Assembly: GCF_000426505.1 (NCBI RefSeq)
Contig: NZ_KE384532.1
Coordinates: 325,910-389,909, forward strand
Length of the DNA stretch: 64,000 nt
Direction: 5' to 3'
Origin: Nisaea denitrificans DSM 18348
GTDB lineage: Bacteria; Pseudomonadota; Alphaproteobacteria; Thalassobaculales; Thalassobaculaceae
The position numbers and the translations under genes are program-made. Under the pieces are notes generated by a model. It searched no databases and had not been told where the DNA came from. It was given only the letters and a program-made list of their open reading frames with translations. How positions within the stretch are numbered: the first letter of the stretch is position 1; every line of letters starts with the position of its first letter. Shown one piece after another: positions 53,369 to 63,209 of this stretch.

Positions 53369-55171
53369 CTAGTTATCGCCCATCTTGAGAGCTTCGATGA
53401 AGGCGCTCTGCGGGATGTCGACATTGCCGAATTGCCGCATCTTCTTTTTGCCTTCCTTCTGCTTCTCCAGCAGCTTCTTCTTCCGGCTGATGTCGCCGCC
53501 ATAGCATTTCGCGGTCACGTCCTTGCGCATGGCGCTGACGGTCTCGCGGGCGATGACCTTGCCGCCGATCGCCGCCTGGATGGCGATCTTGAAGAGCTGC
53601 CGCGGGATCAGGTCCTTCAACCGGGCGCACATGGCCCGGCCCCGGAACTCGGCCTGGTTGCGGTGGACGATCATGGAGAGCGCGTCCATCGGCTCCTGGT
53701 TCACCAGCACGCTGAGCTTGACCAGATCACCTTCTTCGTAGCTTTCCAGCGCATAGTCGAAGCTGGCATAGCCGCGTGAGATGCTTTTCAGCCGGTCGTA
53801 GAAATCGAACACGACTTCGTTAAGCGGTAGTTTGTAGACGGCCATGGCGCGGCTGCCGACATAGGTCAGCTCGATCTGTTCGCCGCGCCGCTCGGTGCAG
53901 AGCGCGAGCACCGGGCCGAGATATTCGTCCGGCACCATGATCGTCGCCTTGATCCACGGCTCCTCAATGCTTTCGATCCGCATCACGTCCGGCATGTCCG
54001 CCGGATTGTGCAGCTCGATCTGTTCGCCCTTGGTCAGGTTGATGCGGTAGACCACGCTCGGCGCGGTGGTGATCAGGTCGAGGTTGAATTCCCGTTCCAG
54101 CCGCTCCTGGATGATCTCCAGATGCAACAGACCGAGGAAGCCGCAGCGGAAGCCGAAGCCGAGTGCTGCGGAGCTTTCCGCCTCGAAGCTGAAGCTGGCA
54201 TCGTTCAGGCGGAGCTTTTCCAGGCTGTCGCGTAGGTCGGGATAATCGTTGGCATCGACCGGGAACAGGCCGCAGAACACCACCGGGATGCTCGGCTTGA
54301 AGCCCGGTAGCGGGGTGTCGCAGGGGCGCTTTTCCTCGGTGATGGTGTCGCCGACCTGACAGTCGGCCACGGTCTTGATCGAGGCGCTCATGAAGCCAAG
54401 CTCGCCCGGGCCAAGCTCCTTGAATTCGGTCAGCTTCGGCGTGAAGGCGCCGACCTTCTCGACCAGATGCGTGGCACCGGTCTGCATCAGCTTGATCTTC
54501 TGGCCCTTCTTAAGCACGCCCTGGCGTACCCGGACCAGCGCCATGACGCCGAGATAGCTGTCGTACCAGCTGTCCACCAGCATGGCCTGCAGCGGCTTCT
54601 CGCGATCTCCGGTCGGCGCCGGCAGGCGATTTACCAGCGCTTCCAGAACGGCCTTGATGTTGAGTCCGGTCTTGGCCGAGACCTCGATCGCATCCGAGGT
54701 GTCGATGCCGATCACGTCCTCGATCTGCTCCTTAACCCGGGGCACATCGGCGGCGGGCAGGTCGACCTTGTTCAGGACCGGGATGATCTCGTGGTCCTGC
54801 TCGATGGCCTGATAGACGTTGGCCAGGGTCTGCGCCTCGACACCCTGACTGGCGTCGACCACGAGGATCGAGCCCTCGCAGGCGGCCAGGGACCGGCTGA
54901 CCTCGTAGGCGAAGTCGACATGGCCTGGCGTGTCCATCAGGTTGATCTGATAGGTCTCGCCATTGTCGGCGGTGTAGTAAAGCCGCACGGTCTGCGCCTT
55001 GATGGTGATACCGCGCTCGCGCTCGATATCCATGCTGTCGAGCACCTGCTCCTTCATCTCCCGGTCGGCGAGGCCGCCGCAGAGTTGAATGAGCCGATCG
55101 GCCAGCGTGGACTTGCCGTGGTCGATATGGGCGATGATCGCGAAGTTACGGATATGGCTGAGGTCGGTCAT
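53369..55171 (-). CDS. lepA: Elongation factor 4 (LepA)
   Basis: 600 residues from the ATG at 55169-55171; three residues further upstream are open. GTPase motifs AHIDHGKST (G1), DTPGHVDF (G3), NKVDLPAAD (G4); then EF-G-like domains with [13 protein letters not shown] and the LepA-specific C-terminal domain ending [10 protein letters not shown]. It is a ribosome-associated GTPase that back-translocates stalled ribosomes or aids initiation and assembly. Single gene, minus strand, with the lpxR gene about 90 bp upstream. Confidence 0.98.
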   Translation of the reverse strand: MTDLSHIRNFAIIAHIDHGKSTLADRLIQLCGGLADREMKEQVLDSMDIERERGITIKAQTVRLYYTADNGETYQINLMDTPGHVDFAYEVSRSLAACEGSILVVDASQGVEAQTLANVYQAIEQDHEIIPVLNKVDLPAADVPRVKEQIEDVIGIDTSDAIEVSAKTGLNIKAVLEALVNRLPAPTGDREKPLQAMLVDSWYDSYLGVMALVRVRQGVLKKGQKIKLMQTGATHLVEKVGAFTPKLTEFKELGPGELGFMSASIKTVADCQVGDTITEEKRPCDTPLPGFKPSIPVVFCGLFPVDANDYPDLRDSLEKLRLNDASFSFEAESSAALGFGFRCGFLGLLHLEIIQERLEREFNLDLITTAPSVVYRINLTKGEQIELHNPADMPDVMRIESIEEPWIKATIMVPDEYLGPVLALCTERRGEQIELTYVGSRAMAVYKLPLNEVVFDFYDRLKSISRGYASFDYALESYEEGDLVKLSVLVNQEPMDALSMIVHRNQAEFRGRAMCARLKDLIPRQLFKIAIQAAIGGKVIARETVSAMRKDVTAKCYGGDISRKKKLLEKQKEGKKKMRQFGNVDIPQSAFIEALKMGDN

Positions 55172-55260
55172 GTAGGGCAAATACCGTCAAAGTTGCTGGC
55201 CGGGAAAATAGGGCCGACCGGGCATTGTGGCAATGCGGAAACGGTGGAGGCTGATCTGCT

Positions 55261-56250
55261 TCAGAAACTGTAGGCCACGCCGAGGGAGCCGAAACTGGAA
55301 AAGTCCTCGTCGTTGGTGAATTCCGGCGTCCGGATGACCTGGGTCAGGGAGACCCGGGCCCGGCCGACATTGAAGACGATTCCATAGGTGAAATCGCCCA
55401 CCATCAGCTTCTTGTCGACCGAGGGGCTGTCCTGGAAGGTATTGCCGTCGAGGAAGATGTTGCGGCCGACCATCCGGCCCTCGATCCCGGCAAAAAGGTA
55501 CCAGCCGAAATCCTCGCTGGGCGCGAAGTAACCTGAGCCCGGCGTGCTCGGCTGGATACGGGGCGGCCCGTAATCGCCGGTCGGCAGGTCCTTGCCGAAG
55601 CGCACCATCATGCCGGCGTTGACATGGGTGAAGACATTGCCGAGTGCGCCGCCGATGTAGGGCGAGGCGTCGATCTGGTACCCGTAGGGGGCGCCGAGCA
55701 GACGGTCGGCCCATTTATGTTCCGCCGTCAGCAACAGTGCCGGCTCGTTTTTCAGCTGGGAGTCCCAGCCCCGCGGCTCGCGGGTGTCGATCAGGCTGTG
55801 CACGAAGCTCTGCACCGGCTCGCCGAGGGCGGCCGGGCCGACCACGCCAAGGCTGAGCTGCAGGGAGGTCACGCTTTTGCCGGTATCCGCGAGCACGCCG
55901 ACGGCGCCGTAGAGCCAGGCCCCGTAGGGCCGGTCCGCCGGGTCGGGACTCTTTCGCTCGATATCCTGCGGCGTGTAAAGGTTCTGGCCAAGCTGGTAGG
56001 TCACGCGGATATCCGCGCCCGGATCGATGAAAGGTGCCGCCGCGTAACGGACGCCATCGGGCACCCGGTTCAGCGTGTCGGTCCATTGCAGGGCCACACC
56101 GTTAGTGTAATCACGGTCGGCGCCGTTAACGAGATCGTTCTCAACCGTGACGGTGAAGGCGCTGTCGGGGGATTCCGCGCGGGCAAAGTCCGGGGCGGCG
56201 CACAGCACGGCAAGGACTGCGGCAGCAGCCGCTAAGCGGTTCATTCTCAT
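55261..56250 (-). CDS. LpxR-like outer-membrane lipid A deacylase (DUF2219)
   Basis: 329 residues from the ATG at 56248-56250. Signal peptide MNRLAAAAAVLAVLCAAPDFARAES, then a beta-barrel. LpxR active-site region: FTVTVENDLVNGADRDYTNG (Asn/Asp pair) and VQSFVHSLIDTREPRGWDSQL (His), plus RPYGAWLYG and a C-terminal aromatic residue (SF) typical of outer-membrane proteins. LpxR removes the 3'-acyloxyacyl chain from lipid A; activity here is inferred. It is adjacent to lepA on the same strand; its promoter side faces the pcaD-like gene. Confidence 0.85.
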   Translation of the reverse strand: MRMNRLAAAAAVLAVLCAAPDFARAESPDSAFTVTVENDLVNGADRDYTNGVALQWTDTLNRVPDGVRYAAAPFIDPGADIRVTYQLGQNLYTPQDIERKSPDPADRPYGAWLYGAVGVLADTGKSVTSLQLSLGVVGPAALGEPVQSFVHSLIDTREPRGWDSQLKNEPALLLTAEHKWADRLLGAPYGYQIDASPYIGGALGNVFTHVNAGMMVRFGKDLPTGDYGPPRIQPSTPGSGYFAPSEDFGWYLFAGIEGRMVGRNIFLDGNTFQDSPSVDKKLMVGDFTYGIVFNVGRARVSLTQVIRTPEFTNDEDFSSFGSLGVAYSF

Positions 56251-56412
56251 CGATTGTCCGGTAACAAAAGGCTTAATTCCAAAGCGGATATAGACCGCTT
56301 CCATGGCAATACAATGGACGAGATTGCCACGTCACGCCATCACCGCGCAGACTGTAGTCTCGCCGACCGGCCCGGAGCGCCTGCGTCGGCGCAAGAACCC
56401 GGGGAGGAAACC

Positions 56413-57198
56413 ATGCCGCATATCGACGCCAACGGAATCACGCTGCATTACCGGATCGACGGGCCGGAGGATGGGCGACCGTTGCTGCTTTCCAACTCGC
56501 TCGCCTCAAACCTGCATATGTGGGACCCGCAGATTGCGGACCTGACGTCCGCCGGGTTCCGGGTGATCCGCTATGACAGCCGAGGCCATGGCGGGTCCGG
56601 TGCGCCGGAAGGTGCTTATTCCATCGAGATGCTGGCCGAGGATGCGGTGGCGCTGCTCGACGGGCTCGGTGTCGACAGGGCGGATTATTGCGGGCTCTCC
56701 AAGGGCGGCATGGTCGGTCAGATGCTCGGGGTCAGGCACCGGGACCGGGTGAAGACACTGATCCTGGCCGACACCAGCGCGCATATGCCGACGCAGGAAA
56801 TGTGGGATGGCCGGGTGCGAACGGTGGAGAAAGGCGGGATGGCGGCCGTTGTCGACGCCACCATCGAGCGCTGGTTCACCCCGGCAAGCCAGCAGCGTCT
56901 GAAGCAGGATATCGACACGGTGCGGGAGATGATCCTCGGCACCCCGCCTCAGGGTTTCATCGGCTGCTGCCGCGCCATTCAGGCCATGGACCAGCGCGAG
57001 ACCATTGGCGGCATCGACATCCCGACTCTGGTGATCGTCGGCGCCGACGATCCGGCAACCACGCCGGAGCACGCCCGCGAGATCCACGGCCTGATCAAGG
57101 GCTCCCGCTATGCCGAGATTCCGGAGGCGGCGCATTTCTCGAACTTCGAGCAGCCGGATGCCTTCACCAAGGCGATGCTTGGGTTTCTCAACACCTGA
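56413..57198 (+). CDS. Alpha/beta hydrolase, 3-oxoadipate enol-lactonase-like
   Basis: 261 residues from the ATG at 56413 (GGGGAGGA upstream). Alpha/beta hydrolase fold with oxyanion-side SNSLASNLHMWDPQ, DSRGHGGSG, nucleophile Ser96 in CGLSKGG (PcaD usually has GLSMGG), the Asp region VGADDPATTP and the His in PEAAHFSNFEQPDAF. PcaD hydrolyses the enol-lactone of 3-oxoadipate in the beta-ketoadipate pathway. No other pca genes are near, so an alternative esterase role is possible. Divergent from lpxR with 162 bp between. Confidence 0.82.
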   Translation: MPHIDANGITLHYRIDGPEDGRPLLLSNSLASNLHMWDPQIADLTSAGFRVIRYDSRGHGGSGAPEGAYSIEMLAEDAVALLDGLGVDRADYCGLSKGGMVGQMLGVRHRDRVKTLILADTSAHMPTQEMWDGRVRTVEKGGMAAVVDATIERWFTPASQQRLKQDIDTVREMILGTPPQGFIGCCRAIQAMDQRETIGGIDIPTLVIVGADDPATTPEHAREIHGLIKGSRYAEIPEAAHFSNFEQPDAFTKAMLGFLNT

Positions 57199-57270
57199 CT
57201 TTCGACCGTCCTTGCGGCGCGACTCTTTTTCCGTGCCGTCTTCCAGAGACATTTTTGATGAGGACCGATC

Positions 57271-57909
57271 ATGATGCTGGATTCTCTTTCGCCAGAATTT
57301 CTGTTAACCGCCCTGCTCGTCGTGCTCGCTCCCGGAACGGGCGTTATCTACACCCTTTCCTATGGCCTGTTCGGTCGTCGGGGGCAGAGCATGACCGCAG
57401 CCCTCGGATGCACGTTCGGCATTGTTCCGCACCTGCTGGCGAGTGTGCTCGGTTTGGCGGCCCTTCTCCATACGAGTGCGGTGGCCTTTCAGATGGTCAA
57501 GCTGCTGGGCGTTGCCTATCTGCTCTATCTGGCCTGGGGCCTGTGGCGGGCAAGCGGTACACTTGCGGTCACCCGTCCGGATGAGGAGCAAGGCTCCACC
57601 AAAGGACATCTCCGGATCATGGCGCGGGGCGCGTTGATCAATATTCTCAATCCAAAGCTCTCGATCTTTTTCCTCGCTTTCCTGACGCAATTTGTCCCCG
57701 AAGGCGCACCTGATGCGATGGCGCGTTTCTTCCTGCTTGCGGTCACTTTCATGGTTATGACGTTCGCGGTGTTCGTGATGTACGGCCTTGCGGCGGAGCA
57801 GGTCAGCCAGCGAGTTCTTGCCTCGGCAAGAGCGATGCGCTGGCTGCAAAGAACCTTCGCGGCGGCCTTTGCCGGTTTCGCGTTCAAACTGGCACTGACA
57901 GAACGCTGA
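57271..57909 (+). CDS. LysE-family amino-acid exporter
   Basis: 212 residues, about six helices. The family start LLTALLVVLAPGTGVIYTLSYGLFGRRG has the usual PGP-like turn as PGTG; LLGVAYLLYLAWGLWR and GALINILNPKLSIFFLAFL follow. Members export basic or neutral amino acids, homoserine or threonine. The substrate cannot be told. It ends at the strong hairpin 57924-57959, which it shares with the opposing aminotransferase. Confidence 0.92.
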   Translation: MMLDSLSPEFLLTALLVVLAPGTGVIYTLSYGLFGRRGQSMTAALGCTFGIVPHLLASVLGLAALLHTSAVAFQMVKLLGVAYLLYLAWGLWRASGTLAVTRPDEEQGSTKGHLRIMARGALINILNPKLSIFFLAFLTQFVPEGAPDAMARFFLLAVTFMVMTFAVFVMYGLAAEQVSQRVLASARAMRWLQRTFAAAFAGFAFKLALTER

Positions 57910-57923
57910 TCCGCTTCAAAAAG

Positions 57924-57959
57924 AAAAGCGCCGCCCGGAATTCTCCGGGCGGCGCTTTT
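57924..57959. terminator. Bidirectional intrinsic terminator
   Basis: AAAAGCGCCGCCCGGA (57924-57939), loop ATTC, TCCGGGCGGCGCTTTT (57944-57959): a perfect 16-bp stem with A and T ends, between the converging lysE-type and aminotransferase genes. Confidence 0.95.
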
Positions 57960-57980
57960 CGTTCAGGTCTCTGAAGAGCG

Positions 57981-59225
<1,245 letters not shown>

Positions 59226-59282
59226 CTACGCCCGGCTTCCGGTGCATTCAAGCGCGGGAATGTCCCGATTTAGGAGTGACTT

Positions 59283-59296
59283 CGAATTGGAATTCG
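59283..59296. repeat. Palindrome CGAATT-GG-AATTCG
   Basis: CGAATT (59283-59288), GG, AATTCG (59291-59296). It lies in the 213-bp gap before the orphan gene at 59397 and could be an operator for a dimeric regulator. Confidence 0.5.
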
Positions 59297-59316
59297 GCTG
59301 GACAGCGAGATGCCGA

Positions 59317-59331
59317 CGGGAGATTCTCCCG
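59317..59331. repeat. Palindrome CGGGAG-ATT-CTCCCG
   Basis: CGGGAG (59317-59322), ATT, CTCCCG (59326-59331). It is the second inverted repeat in the same gap, 20 bp after the first; it may form an RNA hairpin or a binding site. Confidence 0.5.
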
Positions 59332-59396
59332 AAATCCGGAAAAACCGGCAAGAGATTCATCGTAATTTAAAGAGTTTAGAGTGTAAGAACAGCGCT

Positions 59397-59876
59397 ATGG
59401 ACCCGATACGCAGATCAGAACATGCAATACCCCGCGCTGGCACACTCGACCGCGATGTCTGGGCACGCGATCTCGCCCGCTCCATGTGCGAAAAGGTTCC
59501 CGATGTCGAGGAACTGGAGATGCGCCGGCTGGAGCAGTTCCTCTGCGGCCTGATGCATTATCTGTTGGGCAAGGTGCACGATCGGCCTGAATTCCGGCGC
59601 GAGGAAGCGGTGTGGCGCGGAAAGCACGGCTTGCTGCCGCTGATGGGCGGGATGATGGACCGGTACCGGAACATGCCCCGCAAGCCCGGCACGGAGCCGG
59701 TGCGGCAATGGCTGAACGACATGGCCGACGAAGCGACCAACTCGAAATACAACCCCGTCTGCATCCAGGCGTTCCGCCTCCTGACCCGGCTTGAGCATGA
59801 CGATCTCGAGAACATGCTGCACAACGCGTCCTGCGTGGTGCTCCTCTCGCTCGGTCAGGAAATTCCCGCGGATTGA
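59397..59876 (+). CDS. Unknown helical protein
   Basis: 159 residues from the ATG at 59397; longer open sequence upstream overlaps the palindromes and lacks a ribosome site. The protein looks all-alpha and soluble: Glu/Arg-rich helices with VEELEMRRLEQFLCGLMHYLLG, then WRGKHGLLPLMGGMMDRYRNMP and CIQAFRLLTRLEHDDLENML. No domain is recognised, and there is no signal peptide or membrane helix. Codon use matches the neighbours, so it is not clearly foreign. Two palindromes lie upstream. Confidence 0.72.
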   Translation: MDPIRRSEHAIPRAGTLDRDVWARDLARSMCEKVPDVEELEMRRLEQFLCGLMHYLLGKVHDRPEFRREEAVWRGKHGLLPLMGGMMDRYRNMPRKPGTEPVRQWLNDMADEATNSKYNPVCIQAFRLLTRLEHDDLENMLHNASCVVLLSLGQEIPAD

Positions 59877-59949
59877 TTCCGAAGTCGGGAGCATTCCATT
59901 CCCGTTCTAAGTATTTTCCAAGCCCGGGACATTGGACTACAAACAGTTC

Positions 59950-61212
59950 ATGTCCCTCACAACATCCGTGGCTCGCTTTTGTCAGGCGTTCCGCAATCGC
60001 GATTACGCCATTTATTGCGCCGGCAGCTCCCTGACCGTCATCGGTCTGTGGATGCAGCGGATTGCCGTCGGCTGGGTAGCCTGGGAGCTGACCGAGAGCC
60101 CAACCTGGCTCGGCATCATTGCGTTCGCCGAGCTCTTCCCTGTGGTCATCCTGAGCCCGCTCGCCGGGACGCTTGCCGACCGGCTCGACCGGTTGTGGAT
60201 TGCCAGGGTCGCGCAATGTCTCAACATGGTCCAGGCCACGGCACTGACGGTTTTGACGCTGTCCGGTGCGCTGACCATCTGGTGGCTGTTCTCACTGGCG
60301 CTGTTCACCGGGATCGTTGTCTCCTTCTGGCAGCCGGCCCGGATGGCGATGATCCCCAATCTGGTCCGGCGCGAGGATATGGCCTCGGCCGTGGCGATCA
60401 ATTCGGTGATCTTCAACGCGGCCCGCTTTATCGGCCCGGCGATCGCCGGTGTGGTTATCGTCGGCTATGGCGCGGGCTACGCTTTCCTCGCGAACGCGAT
60501 CAGTTATCTGCCTTTCATCGCGGCATTGTGGATCATCCAGCCGAATATGAACGGGCGAAAGCCGAAGCATGGTGCAGGCATTTTGGCGCAGATGGCCGAT
60601 GGATATCGTTACGCCCTGACCCATCCCGGCATCGGCCCGATGCTGATCCTGATGCTGATCACCTGCATCGCCATGCGTCCGGTGTTCGAATTGTTGCCGG
60701 GCTTTGCCGCCGAGATTTTCGGCCGCGGTGCCGAGGGGCTCTCCATGATGGCCACGGCCACGGGTATTGGCGCGGTGATCGGGGGACTCTATCTCGGTCA
60801 GCGTAACGGCCTTGAAGGTCTGGTTCAGCTTTCCCTCGTGAGTGTGGTGGCGATGATCGCGGCGCTGCTGGTGTTCAGTCTGACATCGAATTTCTGGGTG
60901 GCACTCATTGCGCTGGCCGTTGCCGGTGGCGCGATGGTCACACACGGGGCCGGGTCGCAGACCCTGATCCAGGCGGCGGTCGACGAGGATATGCGTGGCC
61001 GGGTGGTTGCGCTTTACGGCATGCTGTTCCGGGGTGGTCCGGCGATCGGTGCCCTGGGCATGGGCTGGGTCTCGGAGTGGGCCGGGTTGCAATGGCCGCT
61101 TGTGGCCGGTTGCGCCATTGCGTGCCTTGCGCTGCTCTGGATGGCCGGACGCCGGATGGCCATCCGCGATGCCATGGAGGCACGGCGTGGAGAAGTCGAG
61201 AGTGACGGCTGA
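59950..61212 (+). CDS. MFS exporter (EntS/MFS_3-like)
   Basis: 420 residues from the ATG at 59950; a TTG at 59932 would add six. Twelve helices: WMQRIAVGWVAWELTESPTWLGIIAFAELFPVVILSPLAG with the A-like motif GTLADRLDR, then FWQPARMAMIPNLV and INSVIFNAARFIGPAIAGVV, typical of the MFS_3 subfamily that includes enterobactin exporters. The substrate may be a siderophore or drug. The next gene, a metallophosphoesterase, starts inside its 3' end (11-bp overlap). Confidence 0.88.
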   Translation: MSLTTSVARFCQAFRNRDYAIYCAGSSLTVIGLWMQRIAVGWVAWELTESPTWLGIIAFAELFPVVILSPLAGTLADRLDRLWIARVAQCLNMVQATALTVLTLSGALTIWWLFSLALFTGIVVSFWQPARMAMIPNLVRREDMASAVAINSVIFNAARFIGPAIAGVVIVGYGAGYAFLANAISYLPFIAALWIIQPNMNGRKPKHGAGILAQMADGYRYALTHPGIGPMLILMLITCIAMRPVFELLPGFAAEIFGRGAEGLSMMATATGIGAVIGGLYLGQRNGLEGLVQLSLVSVVAMIAALLVFSLTSNFWVALIALAVAGGAMVTHGAGSQTLIQAAVDEDMRGRVVALYGMLFRGGPAIGALGMGWVSEWAGLQWPLVAGCAIACLALLWMAGRRMAIRDAMEARRGEVESDG

Positions 61213-62059
61213 ATCCGAAAATACCCGGCTCTGGGCCATTTCCGATCTCCATCTCGCCTCCGAGGTGAACAGGAACGCGCTTGCCGAGATTCCCGATCAT
61301 GGTGCGGATTGGCTGATCCTGGCGGGAGATGTCGCCGAGCGCGAGGAAGTGTTTGTCGATGCGGTGACCTTTCTGGGCAAACGGTTCGGAAAGCTGATCT
61401 GGGTGCCGGGAAATCACGATCTCTGGACCGATCAGCGGCCCGGCGGGGTGGCCCGGCGCGGCGATGAGCGCTACCGGCATCTTGTCGAGTTGGCCCGCGC
61501 GGCTGGCGTGGTCACACCGGAAGACCCCTATCCAAGATGGCCGATGGATCTTGATGGAGAGCCGGTCTTCATAGCGCCGCTTTTCCTGCTCTATGACTAT
61601 AGCTTCCGCCCCGAGGATGTTCTGCTCGCCGACCTGAAAGACTGGGTGCGGGAGAAACACGCGGTGCCGGTGGATGAAGTCCTGCTCGATCCCGAACCTT
61701 TCGCGGATCGCCCGGCTTGGTGCGCTGCCCGTTGTGCTGAAACCGAGGCCCGTCTGTCGGCTTTGCCCGAGGGCGCGCGGACCGTGCTGGTGAACCACTG
61801 GCCCTTGCGCGAGGATCTGATCCGGATACCGCGGGTTCCGCGATTTGTGCCCTGGTGCGGCACCCGGATCACGCATGACTGGCACCGCAGGTTCCGCGCC
61901 ATCGACGTCGTCACCGGGCATCTGCATACCCGCAGGACCGATATGGTCGACGACACCCGTTTCCATGAGGTCTCCCTCGGCTATCCAAGACAATGGGATC
62001 AGTCGCGCGGGATTGGGGATTATCTCCGCGACGTGACCCCCGGAAATGCAAGGGGTTGA
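61202..62059 (+). CDS. Calcineurin-like metallophosphoesterase
   Basis: 285 residues from a GTG at 61202 (GGAG at 61189-61192); a GTG at 61187 is less likely. Metal-site motifs: ISDLHLA (Asp-x-His), LILAGDVAE, PGNHDLW, VNHWPL and TGHLHTRRTD. It is a soluble phosphoesterase with unknown substrate, related to the YfcE or Icc kind. The start lies inside the MFS gene, so translation is coupled; a joint role in handling the exported compound is only a guess. Confidence 0.9.
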   Translation: MTAESENTRLWAISDLHLASEVNRNALAEIPDHGADWLILAGDVAEREEVFVDAVTFLGKRFGKLIWVPGNHDLWTDQRPGGVARRGDERYRHLVELARAAGVVTPEDPYPRWPMDLDGEPVFIAPLFLLYDYSFRPEDVLLADLKDWVREKHAVPVDEVLLDPEPFADRPAWCAARCAETEARLSALPEGARTVLVNHWPLREDLIRIPRVPRFVPWCGTRITHDWHRRFRAIDVVTGHLHTRRTDMVDDTRFHEVSLGYPRQWDQSRGIGDYLRDVTPGNARG

Positions 62060-62116
62060 ATTCGTTCGCCGGCATGCGAGGATGGAAAAGATTCACCGGC
62101 GAGGGGGAGCTGACCT

Positions 62117-62341
62117 ATGCGTACTGTTGATCTGACCATGGAATTCGAAGCGGCTGAGAGCCTTCTGCAGATTTTGAACGAGGGAAGGGTTTCCGGCGAC
62201 ATGCGCGATCATCTCGCCAGGTTGGTTGAGGATGCCATCCGCGCAGCTTCGGCAGCTGAACCCGAGACCGAACCGCGCTATGTCGGAGAACATGGGGAGC
62301 ATAACCCCAACACGCTTGGGAAACCGGGCGGTATCAAATAG
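62117..62341 (+). CDS. Small protein of unknown function, 74 residues
   Basis: MRTVDLTMEFEAAESLLQILN begins a helical N-terminal half; the C-terminal half is acidic with a Gly/Pro-rich end (HNPNTLGKPGGIK). A purine-rich GAGGGGGAG lies about 8 bp ahead of the ATG. No domain is recognised. Its neighbours are the metallophosphoesterase (upstream, 57 bp) and the pyrophosphatase (downstream). Real coding is suggested by the ribosome site and the codon pattern. Confidence 0.6.
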   Translation: MRTVDLTMEFEAAESLLQILNEGRVSGDMRDHLARLVEDAIRAASAAEPETEPRYVGEHGEHNPNTLGKPGGIK

Positions 62342-62519
62342 CCAAGAGCCTTATTTCCGGGTTTTCTCCATAGCTGCGTCCATTCGACACTTGACCTTCG
62401 CGCCGCATTGCCGCAAATGCTGCGCCGCAAAAGTTTTCTGTCGCCAATCCGATAAAAGGCGGGAATACCGTGTGCGGGGATCTGCTCGCTAGGTGTCCCG
62501 TGCGAATGGAGCAAGACCC

Positions 62520-63053
62520 TTGGACGTAAGTAAGATCTCGACTGGCCCCAATCCGCCGCACGAAGTACATGCCGTTATTGAAATTCCGCAGGGCGGCGTT
62601 CCGGTGAAGTACGAGCTGGACAAGGATTCCGGCGCGATGATGGTCGACCGGTTCCTGCACACCGCCATGTTCTACCCGGCGAACTACGGTTTCATTCCGA
62701 ACACCCTCTCCGACGATGGCGATCCTGCCGACATCCTCGTCATTACCGGTTCCGGCGTTGTTCCGGGTGCTGTCATCCCGTGCCGTCCGATCGGGGTCGT
62801 GCATCTGGAAGACGAAGCCGGCATGGACGAGAAGATCATCGCAGTGCCTGTCGAAAAGCTGCATCCCTATTATGCCGGGGTGAAAAGCTATCGTGACCTG
62901 CCGGAAATTCTGATCCAGCAGATCGTCCACTTCTTCGAGCACTACAAGGATCTCGAACAGGACAAGTGGGTGAAATTTATCGAGATGGGTGACGCCGAGT
63001 CGGCCCGGACCACGATCCTGGAAGCGATGGAGCGGGCGAAAGACGCGAAGTAA
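62520..63053 (+). CDS. ppa: Inorganic pyrophosphatase (family I)
   Basis: 177 residues from a TTG at 62520, chosen because it gives the family start MDVSKI and has GGAG 8 nt upstream; a GTG at 62493 would add nine foreign residues. Family motifs: VHAVIEIPQGGVPVKYELDK, FYPANYGFIPNTLSDDGDPADILV (catalytic Asp cluster) and DLPEILIQQIVHFFEHYK. It hydrolyses PPi to phosphate, driving biosynthesis, in the cytoplasm. A terminator hairpin follows at 63088-63119. Confidence 0.97.
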   Translation: MDVSKISTGPNPPHEVHAVIEIPQGGVPVKYELDKDSGAMMVDRFLHTAMFYPANYGFIPNTLSDDGDPADILVITGSGVVPGAVIPCRPIGVVHLEDEAGMDEKIIAVPVEKLHPYYAGVKSYRDLPEILIQQIVHFFEHYKDLEQDKWVKFIEMGDAESARTTILEAMERAKDAK

Positions 63054-63087
63054 CGCGCCGCCCTCTGAAAAAGCGATCTGAATGCAG

Positions 63088-63119
63088 CCGCGCCGTCCCG
63101 TGAGGGGCGGCGCGGTTTT
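63088..63119 (+). terminator. Intrinsic terminator after ppa
   Basis: CCGCGCCGTCCC (63088-63099), loop GTGA, GGGGCGGCGCGG (63104-63115), with one mismatch, then TTTT. Confidence 0.85.
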
Positions 63120-63209
63120 GTTTATGCTGGCAACCTTCCGCTGCGACGGGCTATTGAATCGTCTCGGCGCCCGATGCGTCGCGGGCAGCACGGCCCGAGG
63201 GAGGATCAG

